Assembly: GCF_028389875.1 (NCBI RefSeq)
Contig: NC_084665.1
Coordinates: 2,852,001-2,916,000 of the forward strand
Direction of reading: 5' to 3'
Source: Rhea pennata
Taxonomy: Eukaryota; Chordata; Aves; Rheiformes; Rheidae
Length of the DNA stretch: 64,000 nt
How positions within the stretch are numbered: the first letter of the stretch is position 1; every line of letters starts with the position of its first letter. This document shows, piece after piece, positions 1 to 23,900 of this stretch. The notes under the pieces were generated by a model. It was not told the DNA's origin. It searched no databases and saw nothing but the letters and a program-made list of their open reading frames with translations. Position numbers and translations under genes: made by a program.

Positions 1-632
1 ATAGCTATCCATGACAGCATTCCAGTCATGTGAGCTATCCCACCATATCTCTGTGACTGCAATGAGATCATGGCCCTATGACCACACACAGATCTCCAGC
101 TCCTCCTGTTTGTTCCCCATGCTGCATGCATTGGTGTACAGGCATTTCAAAGAGGTGCAGTTTTCCCAGGAAGGGTGTACCATAGCCATGTCCCACGTGT
201 ACCTCCCCAGCTGCATGCACCCATTGGAGGCCCCCCCAACCCAATGTGTGTTCTGTTGTCTACCCTGTCTGTATGACACCCTCCCTGCCCCCTCCTACAT
301 AGTTTAAAGCCCTCTTTACTAGGCTGGCTAACCTGTTGGCAAAGGCAAATGTGCCCCGCTTGGTGAGGGGAATCCCATCTCCCCCCACCAGTTGTTGGTC
401 TTCAAACCATGTTCCAATGTCATAGAATCCAAAACCCTGTTGCCAACACCAGCCGTGTAGCCAGTTATTGATTTGCAAAACTTTCCTCCTCCTCCCATGC
501 CTCCCCCTAATCAGCAGGACCAATGAGAAGACCACCTGGGCTCCCAGACCCTTGACCACCGTGCCCAAGGCCTTGAAGTCTTCTTTGATTGTCTCTAGTT
601 TGTTCTCTGTATCATTAGCACCCATGTGAAAG
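1..632 (-). mobile_element. CR1-like LINE fragment (end of ORF1, start of ORF2)
   Basis: Read on the minus strand, 625 down to about 260 encodes a GANDT-type segment followed by GAQVVFS and GFGFYD motifs. This resembles the SGNH-esterase-like part of CR1-family ORF1. Further down, about 155 to 1, comes KCLYTNACSMGNKQEELE and, after an in-frame TAG, TEIWWDSSHDW, which is the start of the apurinic-type endonuclease of LINE ORF2. The order ORF1 then ORF2 on one strand fits a CR1-type element. The stop and the loss of a continuous frame show it is dead. It is cut by the window start, so its full size is unknown. The subfamily call is inference from motifs. Confidence 0.75.
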
Positions 633-1422
633 AACTGATTTGAAAATGCAAACTTTTCTTTTGAAAATCTTTGAGAAAAAATGGTTTTGGAAGTCTGAAG
701 CCTTTTGAGCCCTATATTTGTTGACTAAAAATGACCAAACAATTTTGAAATATTTTTCAAATAAAATACTATTACCTCCTCAATAAATTCTAGCTATACT
801 GTCCATATTTCTTTAAGTGACCAAATACAGTAGAAGCTTACAAATTATTAATCTCTAGGTATGATTGTTTTCATGGAAGAAAAGAAATAAAAATGAATCA
901 GATTTATCTGCCTGTTCTGGCACAAGGAACAGCTTAGTGCAATGAGTAGAGCTTGAGTGCAGGACTGTGAAAACATAGACTCTATTCCTAACTCGAGCTT
1001 GGAAACAACTTGAAGCAATATACCATGCTTCAGTTCCTCTATCAGTGCAAGAGGGATGGTGAAAGATGCTTGTTTTTACTATAAATTGTTGTGATCTCTA
1101 CTGTTAAAACACTCTTCATTTAAACACTTTTCATTTTTAAACTGGGCCTATTGTCTTACATTTCATTACTGTTACCAGTGTGCTACAGAATATTCACTCT
1201 GAAGGATTAACCTGAAGTGTAACTCTAAATCTGTGATAATAATCAAGGGTGTTTGTTGAAGGCAGCTACTTTAATAGAAGTCTTTGCTATGGTTTGTAAA
1301 TTTGAAATTAGAGCACATTAGATCTCTACTGAGCGTTTTAGGTAAGTGATTGATATCATATATGAATGAAAAGATAACTCATGGAAGTGGGAGAACATTC
1401 AAAAATCTATTTTTTCTGGCAG
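633..1422. other. AT-rich sequence upstream of GZF1-like coding start; no gene seen
   Basis: No coding resemblance was found. A good splice acceptor (tttttctggcag) ends at 1422, just before the ATG at 1424, so the gene must have at least one upstream noncoding exon. A consensus-like donor (ag|gtaagtg) sits at 1341/1342, but it would leave an intron of only about 80 nt, so I do not claim it. No CpG-rich promoter is visible here. The true promoter may lie before the window. Confidence 0.5.
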
Positions 1423-13033
<11,611 letters not shown>

Positions 13034-14099
13034 CATCAGTTTTTCACCAGAAAACTGTACAGTCTCTCCATGTTATAATAGCCTAAACTATTTCAAATCT
13101 TTGCTTATTGTAACTGCCTCATTAAGCTATTAATATAGTGCAGTATCTTCTTTTTACAAGTGATCTGAAATTATATACATTGTAGTCAGAGAAAAAGTTT
13201 GTAAATCTTATTAAAAGAATTTATGCGAGTTAAGATTTTAAATATTTATATAATTTTATTTTTACAAAGTCTTGAATACATCATATGATAAAGTATCTGT
13301 TCGTGAAAGCATATATTTTGTGTTTGCATGTGTATATATATATATGCACGGCTTGTTCTGTTATTATAAATTACTGTCTTTTTAATAAAGCCATGTTCAT
13401 AACATAAAATGACCATCCATCCTCTAACCAATATGTTTGCTTGTATTTGATTGTAGAAGATTTTCCCTGATAAATATGAAAATTGTTAATGTTGCTGTGG
13501 AATGTTTTAAACTGACTAGAGAGTGCTTAACTGGTGATACAGCTGTGGTGTATGTTGTGGTGTATGTTGTTTCTATTCGCTTAATTTTGAGTTGATATGG
13601 TGATCTTTTCATTTAGCTTTTAAACATAATTTCTGTTACAATCTTAAGTCATAATATTCATATTCATAATATTCTCATAATTCTTCAATATTATTTTTTA
13701 ATATTGGACATACAGTACTTTGTACATATTTAATAAACTAATTATCAAATTACTGGCTTAGTCTTGTAATGCAGAACACAGAATTTACAAGTTTGATTTG
13801 GTCTTTAATGTCTGTTGTATTTTTAGTGGTCTGAATGCTTGACAATTCACAGTTCCATTTGGTTTCCTTGGAAGGTTAGGATCTAAAAAAGTTGAAATCA
13901 GATGTTTCATTATTGTCCCAAACAGGCATAAAATGCTATGACTGAGATTTTTAAGGTTTAAAGTCCCAGAAGTTAGAGGTAAACTTCTAAGAATAGGTAC
14001 AACTATTGCAGTGACAATAATTAGGTGGGTAACTGGATAAAATGGCTTATGTCTAGTCAAGCACAGCTCCTAAATATGAACTACTACTAAAGGAAATGG
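13034..14099 (+). other. 3' UTR of GZF1-like and short intergenic gap
   Basis: The 3' UTR is AT-rich and follows the TAA at 13031-13033. Candidate poly(A) signals AATAAA occur at 13384-13389 and near 13730. A short (TA)n run lies at about 13331-13343. No other coding sequence was found. Only about 0.7-1 kb separates the first signal from the GZF1 CpG-rich promoter, so the two genes are closely spaced in tandem. Confidence 0.6.
13384..13389 (+). terminator. Candidate poly(A) signal of the GZF1-like gene
   Basis: AATAAA lies 351 nt after the stop codon, followed by GT-rich sequence. A second AATAAA near 13730 is an alternative. Confidence 0.5.
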
Positions 14100-14316
14100 G
14101 GTTCTCATGGTTTTACTCTGCAGGTGATGCAGACTGTCAGCACTTCTGGAAAGGAGAAGCCAGGGCCACGATTTATAACACACCCCCTTTCTGGCTGCGG
14201 TAATCCTCGGCCGCTGGGCTGGGCAGGGGGCCTGGGACGCCAAAGCCCCAGGTTCTCTCCTCCGCCCACCGCAGCCCGAGGCGGCCAGGCAGCAACTGCG
14301 GCTGCCGTGGGGCCGC

Positions 14317-14329
14317 GTTGCCGAGCAAC
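14317..14329. promoter_or_regulatory. RFX-type X-box, near-perfect inverted repeat
   Basis: GTTGCC-G-AGCAAC fits the RFX consensus GTNRCC, 0-3 nt spacer, RGYAAC on both half-sites. It lies about 200 nt upstream of the proposed first-exon donor. Binding by an RFX factor is inferred from the match only. Confidence 0.6.
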
Positions 14330-14375
14330 GCCCTTCCCGTCGCTCCCTGCTGCTCCGCGCCACTTCCGCCTCGCC

Positions 14376-14385
14376 GCGCATGCGT
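14376..14385. promoter_or_regulatory. NRF1-like site
   Basis: GCGCATGCGT matches the NRF1 palindrome GCGCATGCGC except for the last base. It sits inside the CpG island, where NRF1 sites are common. Confidence 0.5.
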
Positions 14386-14444
14386 CGCTGCCGCCACCTT
14401 CCAACGGCCGTTGTCGGAGCGGGTGGGGCTAGCGTGCGCTAACG

Positions 14445-14451
14445 CTTCCGG
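14445..14451. promoter_or_regulatory. ETS core (CTTCCGG)
   Basis: CTTCCGG is the reverse complement of CCGGAAG, a standard ETS/GABP core. Its place just before the proposed first exon fits an initiator-proximal ETS site. Confidence 0.5.
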
Positions 14452-14459
14452 CCACCGCT

Positions 14460-14524
14460 GCCCGGAGCCTGTGTGCTGAGGAGCGGCCCGGCCCGGCCCC
14501 CTCGGGCGGGCGCAGGGCTGCCCG
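14460..14524 (+). other. GZF1: Probable 5' noncoding exon of GZF1 (start approximate)
   Basis: The sequence ends at a strong donor, cccg|gtgagtgcg. The next good acceptor in the same orientation that leads into GZF1 coding sequence is tttttttgcag, ending at 17964. The 5' end cannot be read from sequence, and I set it just after the ETS core. Other first exons within the island are possible. Confidence 0.5.
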
Positions 14525-16501
14525 GTGAGTGCGGGGGAGCCGGGCGGCCTTTCCCCCACGCTGTTAACGGACGCCCTGGGGCGGGGGGGGGGGGGTCGCG
14601 TTCCCCTGTTCCTTGTGTGGGGAGGGTGCGGGGAGGAGCCTCCCTTAGCAGCCGGCCTGGAGCCGCCGCCCGTCCTCGCTGTTACGCCTCCGCCGTGCCG
14701 CCCTGCCCTGTGGCCGGGAGGGGGGCGAGAGCGCTGGGGGGCTGCTGAAGAGGAGGAAGGTGGCTGCGTCACGTGAGCTGCAGGAAGCCCTGTGGCAGCG
14801 CACCGTCCTTGCTGGCTGCGGGAGTGTCCGGCGCCAGTGTCCGTGCTCCCGCCCTCCCTGTGGGGTTGCCGGCTCTTCACGGAGCGCTCCTGCCGGTCAG
14901 CTCAAACGTCGCAGCCCGCTCTCCTTCGCCTTCCGGGTTCAACTTCTGCTTCCGCCCTGTGGAGCCTGCCTGTGGCTTCTGTTGCTGTGGTACCGTTATA
15001 GCAGCTTGAGTACTTGCAGCAATCCTAAGGCAAGTTGGTGTGTAGCAGTAATTTCTCCTATTGGACTGAATGGAACTGTTTTTGCAGAGAAAGAGACAAG
15101 CTTTTCGGTTACAGGCAATTTTAAATCTAACTAATTTAATTTATTTTTTGTCCCTTCAGCTAGTTTTGCTTTTAGATGGAAACAGTAGCATGGTAGATCA
15201 TGCCTGACAGTAAGCAAGGGTCACTTTTTTTGAATGGCAGTTCTGCAGGTTAGTCCATGTGAGCAGGCTACTTTGCAGGTTTTCAGGCCTTGTCTTTTTT
15301 AAGGTAAGTAAATAAAGGTAGATCTGTTGACGGGATTCTGCCAGTTTGGTGATCAGCACCCTAATATACTTACCACTGGAGATAACTGAGATTTAAAAGT
15401 CTTCACAGTATAATATATATTTTATTGTATGTGTTGAATTACTGTTTCTTCTTTGAACAAATTCCAAAAGAGTGCAAGTCTAGTGATGTAAGCAGGTGAT
15501 GTATTCTTACAGTGGCTTTTGTTTTTTTAAATACCATGGTGGGAAGAACAGGAGGCTTCTGCTTTGCAGTGTTAATAAAAACGTACTGGCATAATGCATC
15601 TGTTGACACATGTCTGTGGTTCGCTTCTGAAAGAAATAGCCTGCTGAGTACAGTTAGGAAGTTCATTCACTCCAGTGGAAGAAGTTTGTGGTTTGGATTC
15701 TTGTTTCCTGCTGGGGTCCGCTATTGTCTGTATGTGACCACAGCCTTTTCTGTTTGTTCAAATAAAAATAGATGAGTATTATGAAATAACATGATAAATA
15801 GTTTAAGGTAGTCTTTTGGGAGGGGGAGGGGAAAGTTAAGTTTTGATATTCTTAAATTCTTTATCTGAAATAATCAATCTTGTTTTAATTCACCCTAAAA
15901 ATCATGAAGTACCAATGTGTCGTATGACTGTAAGGAAAAATATCTAGGTAAGTGTAGAGGAAGGAAATGAAGTTTAGACACTTTTTTTATACATATTAAG
16001 AAATGTCAGCCTTTCAGTTAAGAGCCAAATCATGTCATTCCTGATTATATGAAATTATAATCAAAACTGGGAGGGTTTTTTTTTTTTTTTTTTTTTTTTA
16101 ATGTGTATATATAAAAATAAATAAATAAAATAAGAATTCTGAGATCCTTGCCATGCTCTGAGCTGGCACAGGTAAGAGGTGAGTGGATTCTTCATCCCCT
16201 CCTTAAAACTTTTATTTTAGATGTGGTAAGTGTAATTCCCTAAAAGGGATATTTTTTTTTTTTTTTTTTTTTTTTTTAAGAATAATGCTGAGTGACCTAC
16301 TTAAATCTTAATTTAAGTTTATGAAGCTAAAGAATCAAAGGTTAGGAGATAGGAAAGTTTGGATTTTGAGGATCATCTTTTTCTGTAGAATCTAAGATTG
16401 TGTTTTGGGTGCCTGAGGTGGATTGTGTTTACCGTTCTCTCACATACTTGTTGCGCAACATTGGGAAAACCTTTTTTACTTCTCTTGTGTCTCCTCCTCT
16501 G

Positions 16502-16546
<45 letters not shown>

Positions 16547-17964
16547 TGAACTCTTTAGTTCTGAGACTCCCTATAGCTTTTTGGCTTCTGTAGAATCAAG
16601 TCCATCAAGCATTAATTTTCTATGACTGCTATTAATCTCCATGAAGTTGGGTATTTTATGGCTCTGTCTTTTACAGCATAAATATTAGGACTTCCTGAAA
16701 ATATTCTATCAGAACTATTTTATCAGAAAATTATATTAGGATGTGAGATTACTATAAACTCAAGTTTTAGTCCACACTCGTTTCAACAAAAGAAAAAAAA
16801 ATCGATGTTGAGTATCAGGGGGAAAAAGTGAATTTGATGTTTCTAATGCTATGAACATTATTCTCATGTCTCTATCTCGTACTTAAAATGGTTTCCTTAA
16901 CACTATATTAATATAATTTTTGTTCCATTTGTGTCCTTTTTGTTTTTATCTTTCTGAGCAAGATTTCTAGTGTACCATGTGTAAAAGACTTCAAATCTAC
17001 TGTAGGAGAGATTGTATAAAGAAAAGAAACTCTTGTTAATTTTTAGAAACAGGAAAGAAATTCTTCAGATTCAAAATGGATATATATGCAGTTACTATGA
17101 AGACAGTAAAATTGAATACATTATGAAGGAAAAGGGTTTTGCTCAGGGCTTCCTTAAGGTCCCACAGAAATACTGATTTTTCTGGGATCTGACATTTAAA
17201 AAAAATTCTTAGCCAGGAGAGAGGTTTGTTTTGAAAACTTCTGAGTAACTTAAAAGATTACTTGGAAATACAACATAACTTGAACAGTAGTTAAAATGAT
17301 GAAGCTTTATAGAGTACATATGGGCATTCAAAAAATTAGAGGCTATTAACTCATTTTGAGTGATGAATTAAAAAAACAAAACCACTTCGGAGGAATTTTA
17401 TGATTTCTTAGGTTTGCGATTTGAGGATATAATTATGCAGTCTTCTATGCTATGAAACATTTAGAATTTTTTGAAAGTCTTAACTCAAAAGCCTATTTAA
17501 AGAAGCATTTATTTGGCTTATCAGTTTACCTTTACTTAATCTTCCCTTTTTCTTATCATCTGATTATGAAAGAGAATTTCTTAATTCCATATACTTTAAT
17601 CAGAACATTTCTTTAATCTTTGTTTGCTTTGTTCCTATGACATTTTATAATAGTTTGTCTCTAGTGTCTTAGCTATAGTTGAGATTTAACATCAAATTAA
17701 CTTCTGAGAAATCTATTCATTTGACTGACAGCATGTTTATAAGTATTACTGCATACTTTGAAAATCTTTCCACACTTCTAGCCAGACTTTTCTCAGTACT
17801 CCTTTGAAAGTCTGATCAGTTAAGCTCAAGCACCTAAAGTACCTAACTGTCTAGTGGAGTGCTCTTGAAAGTTTGGACATGACTTCTGGCTGCTAAAATC
17901 TTTGAGTGTTGTTAGCTTCCATAGCAAATTATTAATGTGCAATGTTATTAACAGTTTTTTTGCA
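14525..17964 (+). other. GZF1: GZF1 intron 1
   Basis: No coding resemblance was found. It includes the second half of the CpG island and three long T-homopolymers (16076-16099, 16252-16277 and 16503-16545). Confidence 0.5.
16076..16545 (+). repeat. Cluster of three long poly(T) tracts
   Basis: Runs of 24, 26 and 43 T occur within 470 bp in GZF1 intron 1. No retroposon body was recognised next to them. Homopolymers of this length are prone to sequencing length error. Confidence 0.85.
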
Positions 17965-20900
17965 GAGAGAAGAAAGATGGAAAGTAATGCCGTTTTACTG
18001 GAATCCAAGTCCTCTCCCATGAACCTTCTGAATGAAATGCATCAGCTGCGTCTCCTCGGCCACCTTTGTGACGTGACGGTTAGCGTGGAATACCAAGGTG
18101 TCAGGGCAGAATTTGTTGCTCACAAAGCTGTATTGGCAGCAACAAGCAAGTTTTTCAAGGAGGTGTTTCTTAATGAGAAGAGTATGGATGGCCCAAGAAC
18201 TAATGTGTTCTTGAATGAGGTCCAGGTTGCTGATTTTGCTTCATTTCTTGAGTTTGTCTATACTGCTAAGGTGGAAGTGGAAGAAGACAGAGTGCAGCGT
18301 ATGCTAGAAATAGCTGAAAAGCTGAAGTGCTTGGACCTCTCAGAAACCTGCTTCCAGTTAAAGAAGCAGATGCTTGAATCGGTGCTGTTGGAGTTGCAAA
18401 ACTTCTCTGAATCACAGAATTCTGAGGAAGAGAATGGTACTCAGCCAGGCATTTTGCTTGAGACAAAGGCAAGTGCTGAGGCAGAAGCTGACCAGGCAGA
18501 CTGTTCTCTGGATCTTCCAGATTCCCCAGTAGACAGGCCTAGTAATGGAGTAGCTCTGGAGGTGTCAGCTGCCAAATCAAAAGAGAAAATAGACAAGAAG
18601 AAAGAAGTGATGAAGTCTCCCTATGTCAAAATCAGAAGAGCAAGTGGGAGGCTGGCTGGGAGGAAAGTGTTTGTGGAAATCCCTAAAAAGAAATACACAA
18701 GGCGACTGAGAGAACAGCAGAAGAATGAAGAGGTTACTGTTGAAGAAAACAAATGCCAACAAGACCAGAACATGTGTGATGCAGAGAGGGAGGAGGAGCA
18801 AGCAGAGAACAGCATTAAACCAGAAAGTGAAGAATGTGATGGCAACTTTGAATCAGAAGAAAAGCTGAAAAAATCTGAAGAGCATAAAAAAAAACGAGGC
18901 AGTAACTTCAAATGCAGCACGTGTGAGAAGGAATTCCTATACGAGAAAAGTTTTCTCAAGCACATAAAACATAGCCATGGTATTGCAGCTGAAATCATTT
19001 ATCGATGTGAAACCTGCAGTCAGACCTTTGCCAACCGATGCAACTTAAAAAGCCATCAGCGCCATGTCCACAGCAGCGAGCGCCACTTCCCTTGTGAACT
19101 CTGCGGTAAGAAGTTCAAGAGGAAGAAGGACGTCAAGAGGCACATTCTCCAGGTTCATGAGGGTGGTGGGGAGCGTCATCAGTGCCAACAGTGTGGAAAG
19201 GGGTTGAGCTCCAAAACTGCCTTGAGGCTTCATGAAAGGACGCATACAGGCGACAAGCCTTATGGGTGCACAGAGTGTGAGGCTAAATTTTCTCAGCCTT
19301 CTGCACTTAAAACACACATGAGGTATGAACAGACTTAACTGGCCTTGTTAGATTCTGGGGGGAGAAGCAGAATCCCCTGGAACACATCTTGAACCTTCAA
19401 GTGAAGTGGGGATGTAAAATATAACTGACCAGAATGTTTCAGTATTTCCTTTTTCATAGCTTTTTTTTTTCTTTCTGCTTTTCAGATTAAGAGAGTTGAT
19501 GTATTTCTCCCTAAGCCAAAGTGAAAGTGCACGGGCCACAACCCTGCTAATGCTGAAGTGCACAGTTAACTTTTCTAATGAGAGACCTATTGAAAATCAG
19601 TGGGACTGTTTGCATGAGAAGAGCCGCCATGCTGCAGTATTTGTAGGATTGGATCTGTAGTGATTTCAGCTAAATTGATAACCTCTAAATTTAATAGAAG
19701 AATGTTTTGCAATAAGTATGAAAATATTCTTGGATTTAACATGTGGGCAAATCTTTTTAGATCACCAAATGTAGGGAGCTAAGCATAGAAAACAGCTGAA
19801 ATTTGGCTAGAAGCAGACCTGTCTGTGCAGGCGAGCAAAGCACAGACAATACTCACAGCAGAATTGATGAATTCAATTGTAGCACTTGTTTTCCAGTGAG
19901 ACCTGAAGTTAGAAGTACAAGCGCATGGTCTTAGAAGTTGATGGCAGAGGCATTTTTATGAAGGCAGAAATTCTGCTCATTAAGGACTTGATCCTGCTTG
20001 GTGTTGAGCAGCACTGGCTTCAGTCTACCAAAGCAGTGATTTGAAAACAAAGTGCAGATTGTAGACATGAAGAAAGCATGGAGAGAGAGAGATGCAGAAG
20101 CAAAATCTCAGACTATTATTTCAGAGATCCAAAAAGAGAGTACAGTAGTGTAAGCATATTCCTAGATGGCATTTCCTTCAAGGTACAGAGAGTTCATTAA
20201 GCACTGCTTTGTCTCACTAGGCCTTTTGGAGTCAATGGGTTTATTCTAGTAGCAAACTGCTACTAGAGTATTCATATATTATTGCTGATGAAGCTATATA
20301 GAATCTCTTTTTCATCAAGGGTTCTTTTCTAAGCTTAAGTGACTGCTTTGTGCTTCTTGAAAATAAGTTGTTGGCATAATTGAGGATACCATTTCTCCTT
20401 CTTTGCATACAACTCTGAATATTTCATAAGCCTGTTTCTTAAATCCTAGATATTCAATGTGGTTAACTCATGACGGTTCATGATGAGAATTTCTAATCTT
20501 TTCATACATATTTTTATGTCTAAGCTCCTCTTCTTGACGTATTACCATGAAAGCTGGCCTACTGTTGTCTGTCTGCAACACTATGTGAAAGATTCCTGAA
20601 GTTTGCATAGACCGAAAAGTTATGATAGAGGAAACTGAAACACTGGTAGAGACAACAGTTCAGTAAACTGTTTTTCATGTACACACAGTCTTCCCTAGGA
20701 AATCTCACTGCAAACTTGAGATGAAAATAAGAAAAATGTCTGTATAAAAATGACATCTTTTTGCTCTGCTCTTTGGGTGCCACTGCTTTCAAATGTAGCC
20801 AGTGACTTATTTCTACTTGATGACCCTGCAGAAGAGATGCAGTCGTAGTGTGCCAGGGAACACTTCCGTCATATTCTCAATGTAGAATATTTTATTGATA

Positions 20901-23900
20901 GTGTCAGTTGTGTAAAGATAATTGCTTTATTTCATATCCCAAGATGGTTACATTTTTCTTTCAGTCTTTCTAGACACATATAAGTTTTCTAAGCTTTACT
21001 TATCTTCTAGCTTAAAGTCTCTTTTTCCTATTAAAAAAAAAAATCTACATCTTGGCATGGATTATGCAGCACATTAAAATAAACCTGGCATTGCATAAAC
21101 CATGATGCGGAATAGGGCCCAGTTGAAGGTCTTTTTAAAAAGACAAAAAGAATCTGTTGAAGATGCATAGACATTTTTCAGAGAACAACCCCAAACTAAA
21201 GATGACTTGCATTGTGCTGCAAAGGAGAGACATGTACCTTGGTATTTTACTGTTGCTTTCTTATTTCAGAATCCATACTGGTGAAAAACCTTTTGTCTGT
21301 GACGAATGTGGTGCCAGATTTACCCAGAATCACATGCTTATATATCACAAAAGATGTCACACAGGTAAGAATTTCTTTTACAGTGCACTGTGTATAAGAG
21401 CAGACATGCTGTGAAACCAGATCCTTTTTTTTTTTTCCAGAAGCCAAATGCTCTTGATAACATTTGGTAGTAAAATGATGTCTAGGAATGAGAAAATCTA
21501 ATTTTATGAGAAACGTTTATGCTGATCCAGGTTGCTAGATTTAAATAAAGTTGCAAGAATTATTTAGTTAGAATTTCCTTAAAAACATTAATTAGTTTTC
21601 AGTGAAATATCAGTTGTATCATTGATGGCACTTGTATACCACTAGACTACTGGTATGAGGTAAATGTGTTTTTCTAGAAAATCTGGCTTTTCTGTAGCAG
21701 TACTCTGTACATTAGAAAAATACTTCAAGTCATTACATTAATGGTCTATTTAATTTATAGCTGTATGAGTACTTCTAAAAAGATTGCAGATAACCACTGT
21801 ATTTTTTTTCTTAATGTGTTGTCATTTTTTAATAAATTAAAATGTGCTGTTTTTCAGAGGTCTCAGAAATCCTCTTTCTTGACTAGAGTTCTCAATCTAT
21901 TTTTAAAAGAAAACCTTTGTTATCATGGTTTCTATTATACAGCACTTCATGGAATCCTGTAATGTTGGGGAAGGATTTGGGGGTTGGTTGATTGTTTTTT
22001 AAGTCCTCTTCCACTGGGCTATTCAGATCTCAGCTTCTTATAGGTGGATAGGCAGATAGTAAAAAGGAGCTTATTGAAGAGAAGAAATTTCCTTCTGAGT
22101 AGGATTCAGTACCTAAAGTGTAAATTGAGGGCGCTTTGGGTATTCTCCCAGTTCTACCATCAGTAGAAGTTCTAGCTGAAATATAGAGAAATTTTTTTCT
22201 CTTGGGAAGCCTGAAATAGTTAACCCAGCAAACATAAAACAGGTTTTTTTGGCTCATCTTGATTTGCAGAGAATTTTTTTTAAAGGCACATCTCATCCTT
22301 CAGAGTATACTTTGTAGTCTACATCACTGTTTTGAATTGACCGTTCCTACCAGCAGTGTTGTGTGGTACTTCTGCATTTCTAATTGACTTGTCATTGAAG
22401 CATCCACCTTACATCTGTGACATGTAACTAAATGCAACTGACAGAAAACTTTAACTTTAAATTACTTTAAACTACAATGAAATACAATTATAGGAACACT
22501 TTTTTGTTTTTTTCCAGAGCCTTTTAACTAAAATTGGCTTCTTTCAGATGGAGGCCTTTCATCAGAGGTGTGCAGTGTTGCATTCAGTATGACAGTGAAG
22601 CAGAATACCACAGATATACTGAGAAGACTCTGAAGATCTCACTGGGCTTTTGCTCATACTATGTAAAGATATTACTATACTTGTAGATAGTTATGGTTAC
22701 CCTTGTAATATGAGTATTTTGTACAGATTTCTTGTAGGAAAATTCTGTCCTTATACAGAGGTCTTTGTTACTGTATTCTATTTAGACTCTTTTTTGAAGT
22801 TGGCCTGTGGTTCATTTTTATCTAAAAAATAGCTTTCAGCTCTTTCATCTGATGTTTAATAGCATTCTCAAATGCTACTTTGTTTGAATTCTTCACCTTT
22901 GCTGCAGGGGAAAGGCCTTTCATGTGTGAAACGTGCGGGAAGAGCTTTGCCTCTAAGGAATACTTGAAACACCATAACAGAATACATACTGGATCCAAAC
23001 CGTTTAAATGTGAAGTTTGCTTCAGAACATTTGCACAGAGAAATTCACTTTACCAGCATATTAAAGTGCACACAGGTAATGGCACTTTCTTTTTTTTTTC
23101 TTTTTACACAAATCATCATAATTTACAGACATACATCTCTGTATCATAACACAGACGAGGAATTTCTTGACTAGGATTTTCCATTTCTTTAACTTCTGTT
23201 CTGTGTGCAAGTTTTTATTCTTGATGCAATGTATTATTTCATGTACTTCTCTTAGTACTCTCTGTATTTCTTACTGACTGTGACAGCAGTTCTTTGAAGT
23301 ATTTCTAAAAGCTGTGCAGATGTTGCTAATAATGTTCATGCATTAAAAGAAATCAGAGTATTATTAGTGACTAAAAAAATATGTCCATTTTAGCTCTGAG
23401 CAGAGCCCTGCAGAGAGTTGCTGTCTTTCTTTTCTATTTGTCCACCTTTCATGTTTGCATTCTGTCCCACTCAGTTTTATTCTTCAGTCTCTATTTCATT
23501 TCCACTTGCTGCTCTGTTTTTTGAACTGAAAACAGTGATTATAGGTGCAATAACACTGACCAGTTAATGCTGCCTGGAGCATGTAAGCTCTGTATCAGTG
23601 CTGGAAGGAGGGGCGAACAGTCACTTTCACTATTTGAAACCCTGACATTTCTACCCATTTTACATTTTACATTTTACCTTATCCTGCCCCTTTTAGAGGA
23701 ATAGAACTCCGGTTTCTTCATAATGTTAGTTCTAAATTTCAACCATACTGAAATCTTCGTTATGCTTTTGGTTTTCTTGTCTGCTCGCTCAAAGTCCACG
23801 TTATTCAGCACTACAGCAATTTGTAAATGTTCATGTTACTTTGATAATGTAAAAAAATAGCTTACTTTCATCTAGTGTTATTCAGTTTATAACATTTGGA

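Larger units (their letters stand above)
14100..15000 (+). promoter_or_regulatory. GZF1: CpG-island promoter of GZF1
   Basis: A sharp GC- and CpG-rich island sits in AT-rich surroundings. It contains an RFX X-box (14317-14329), an NRF1-like site (14376-14385), an ETS core (14445-14451), a G-run (14581-14595) and a CACGTG E-box (14770-14775). No TATA box is evident, which fits a housekeeping-type dispersed start. A strong donor (cccg|gtgagt) at 14525 ends a likely first noncoding exon. Open frames on both strands here arise from GC richness and are not proposed as genes. Confidence 0.75.

Noticed and set aside
14173-14880. 235-codon minus-strand frame and shorter plus-strand frames in the GZF1 CpG island
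   Set aside because: Low-complexity Pro/Arg/Gly-rich translation of GC-rich promoter DNA with no domain.
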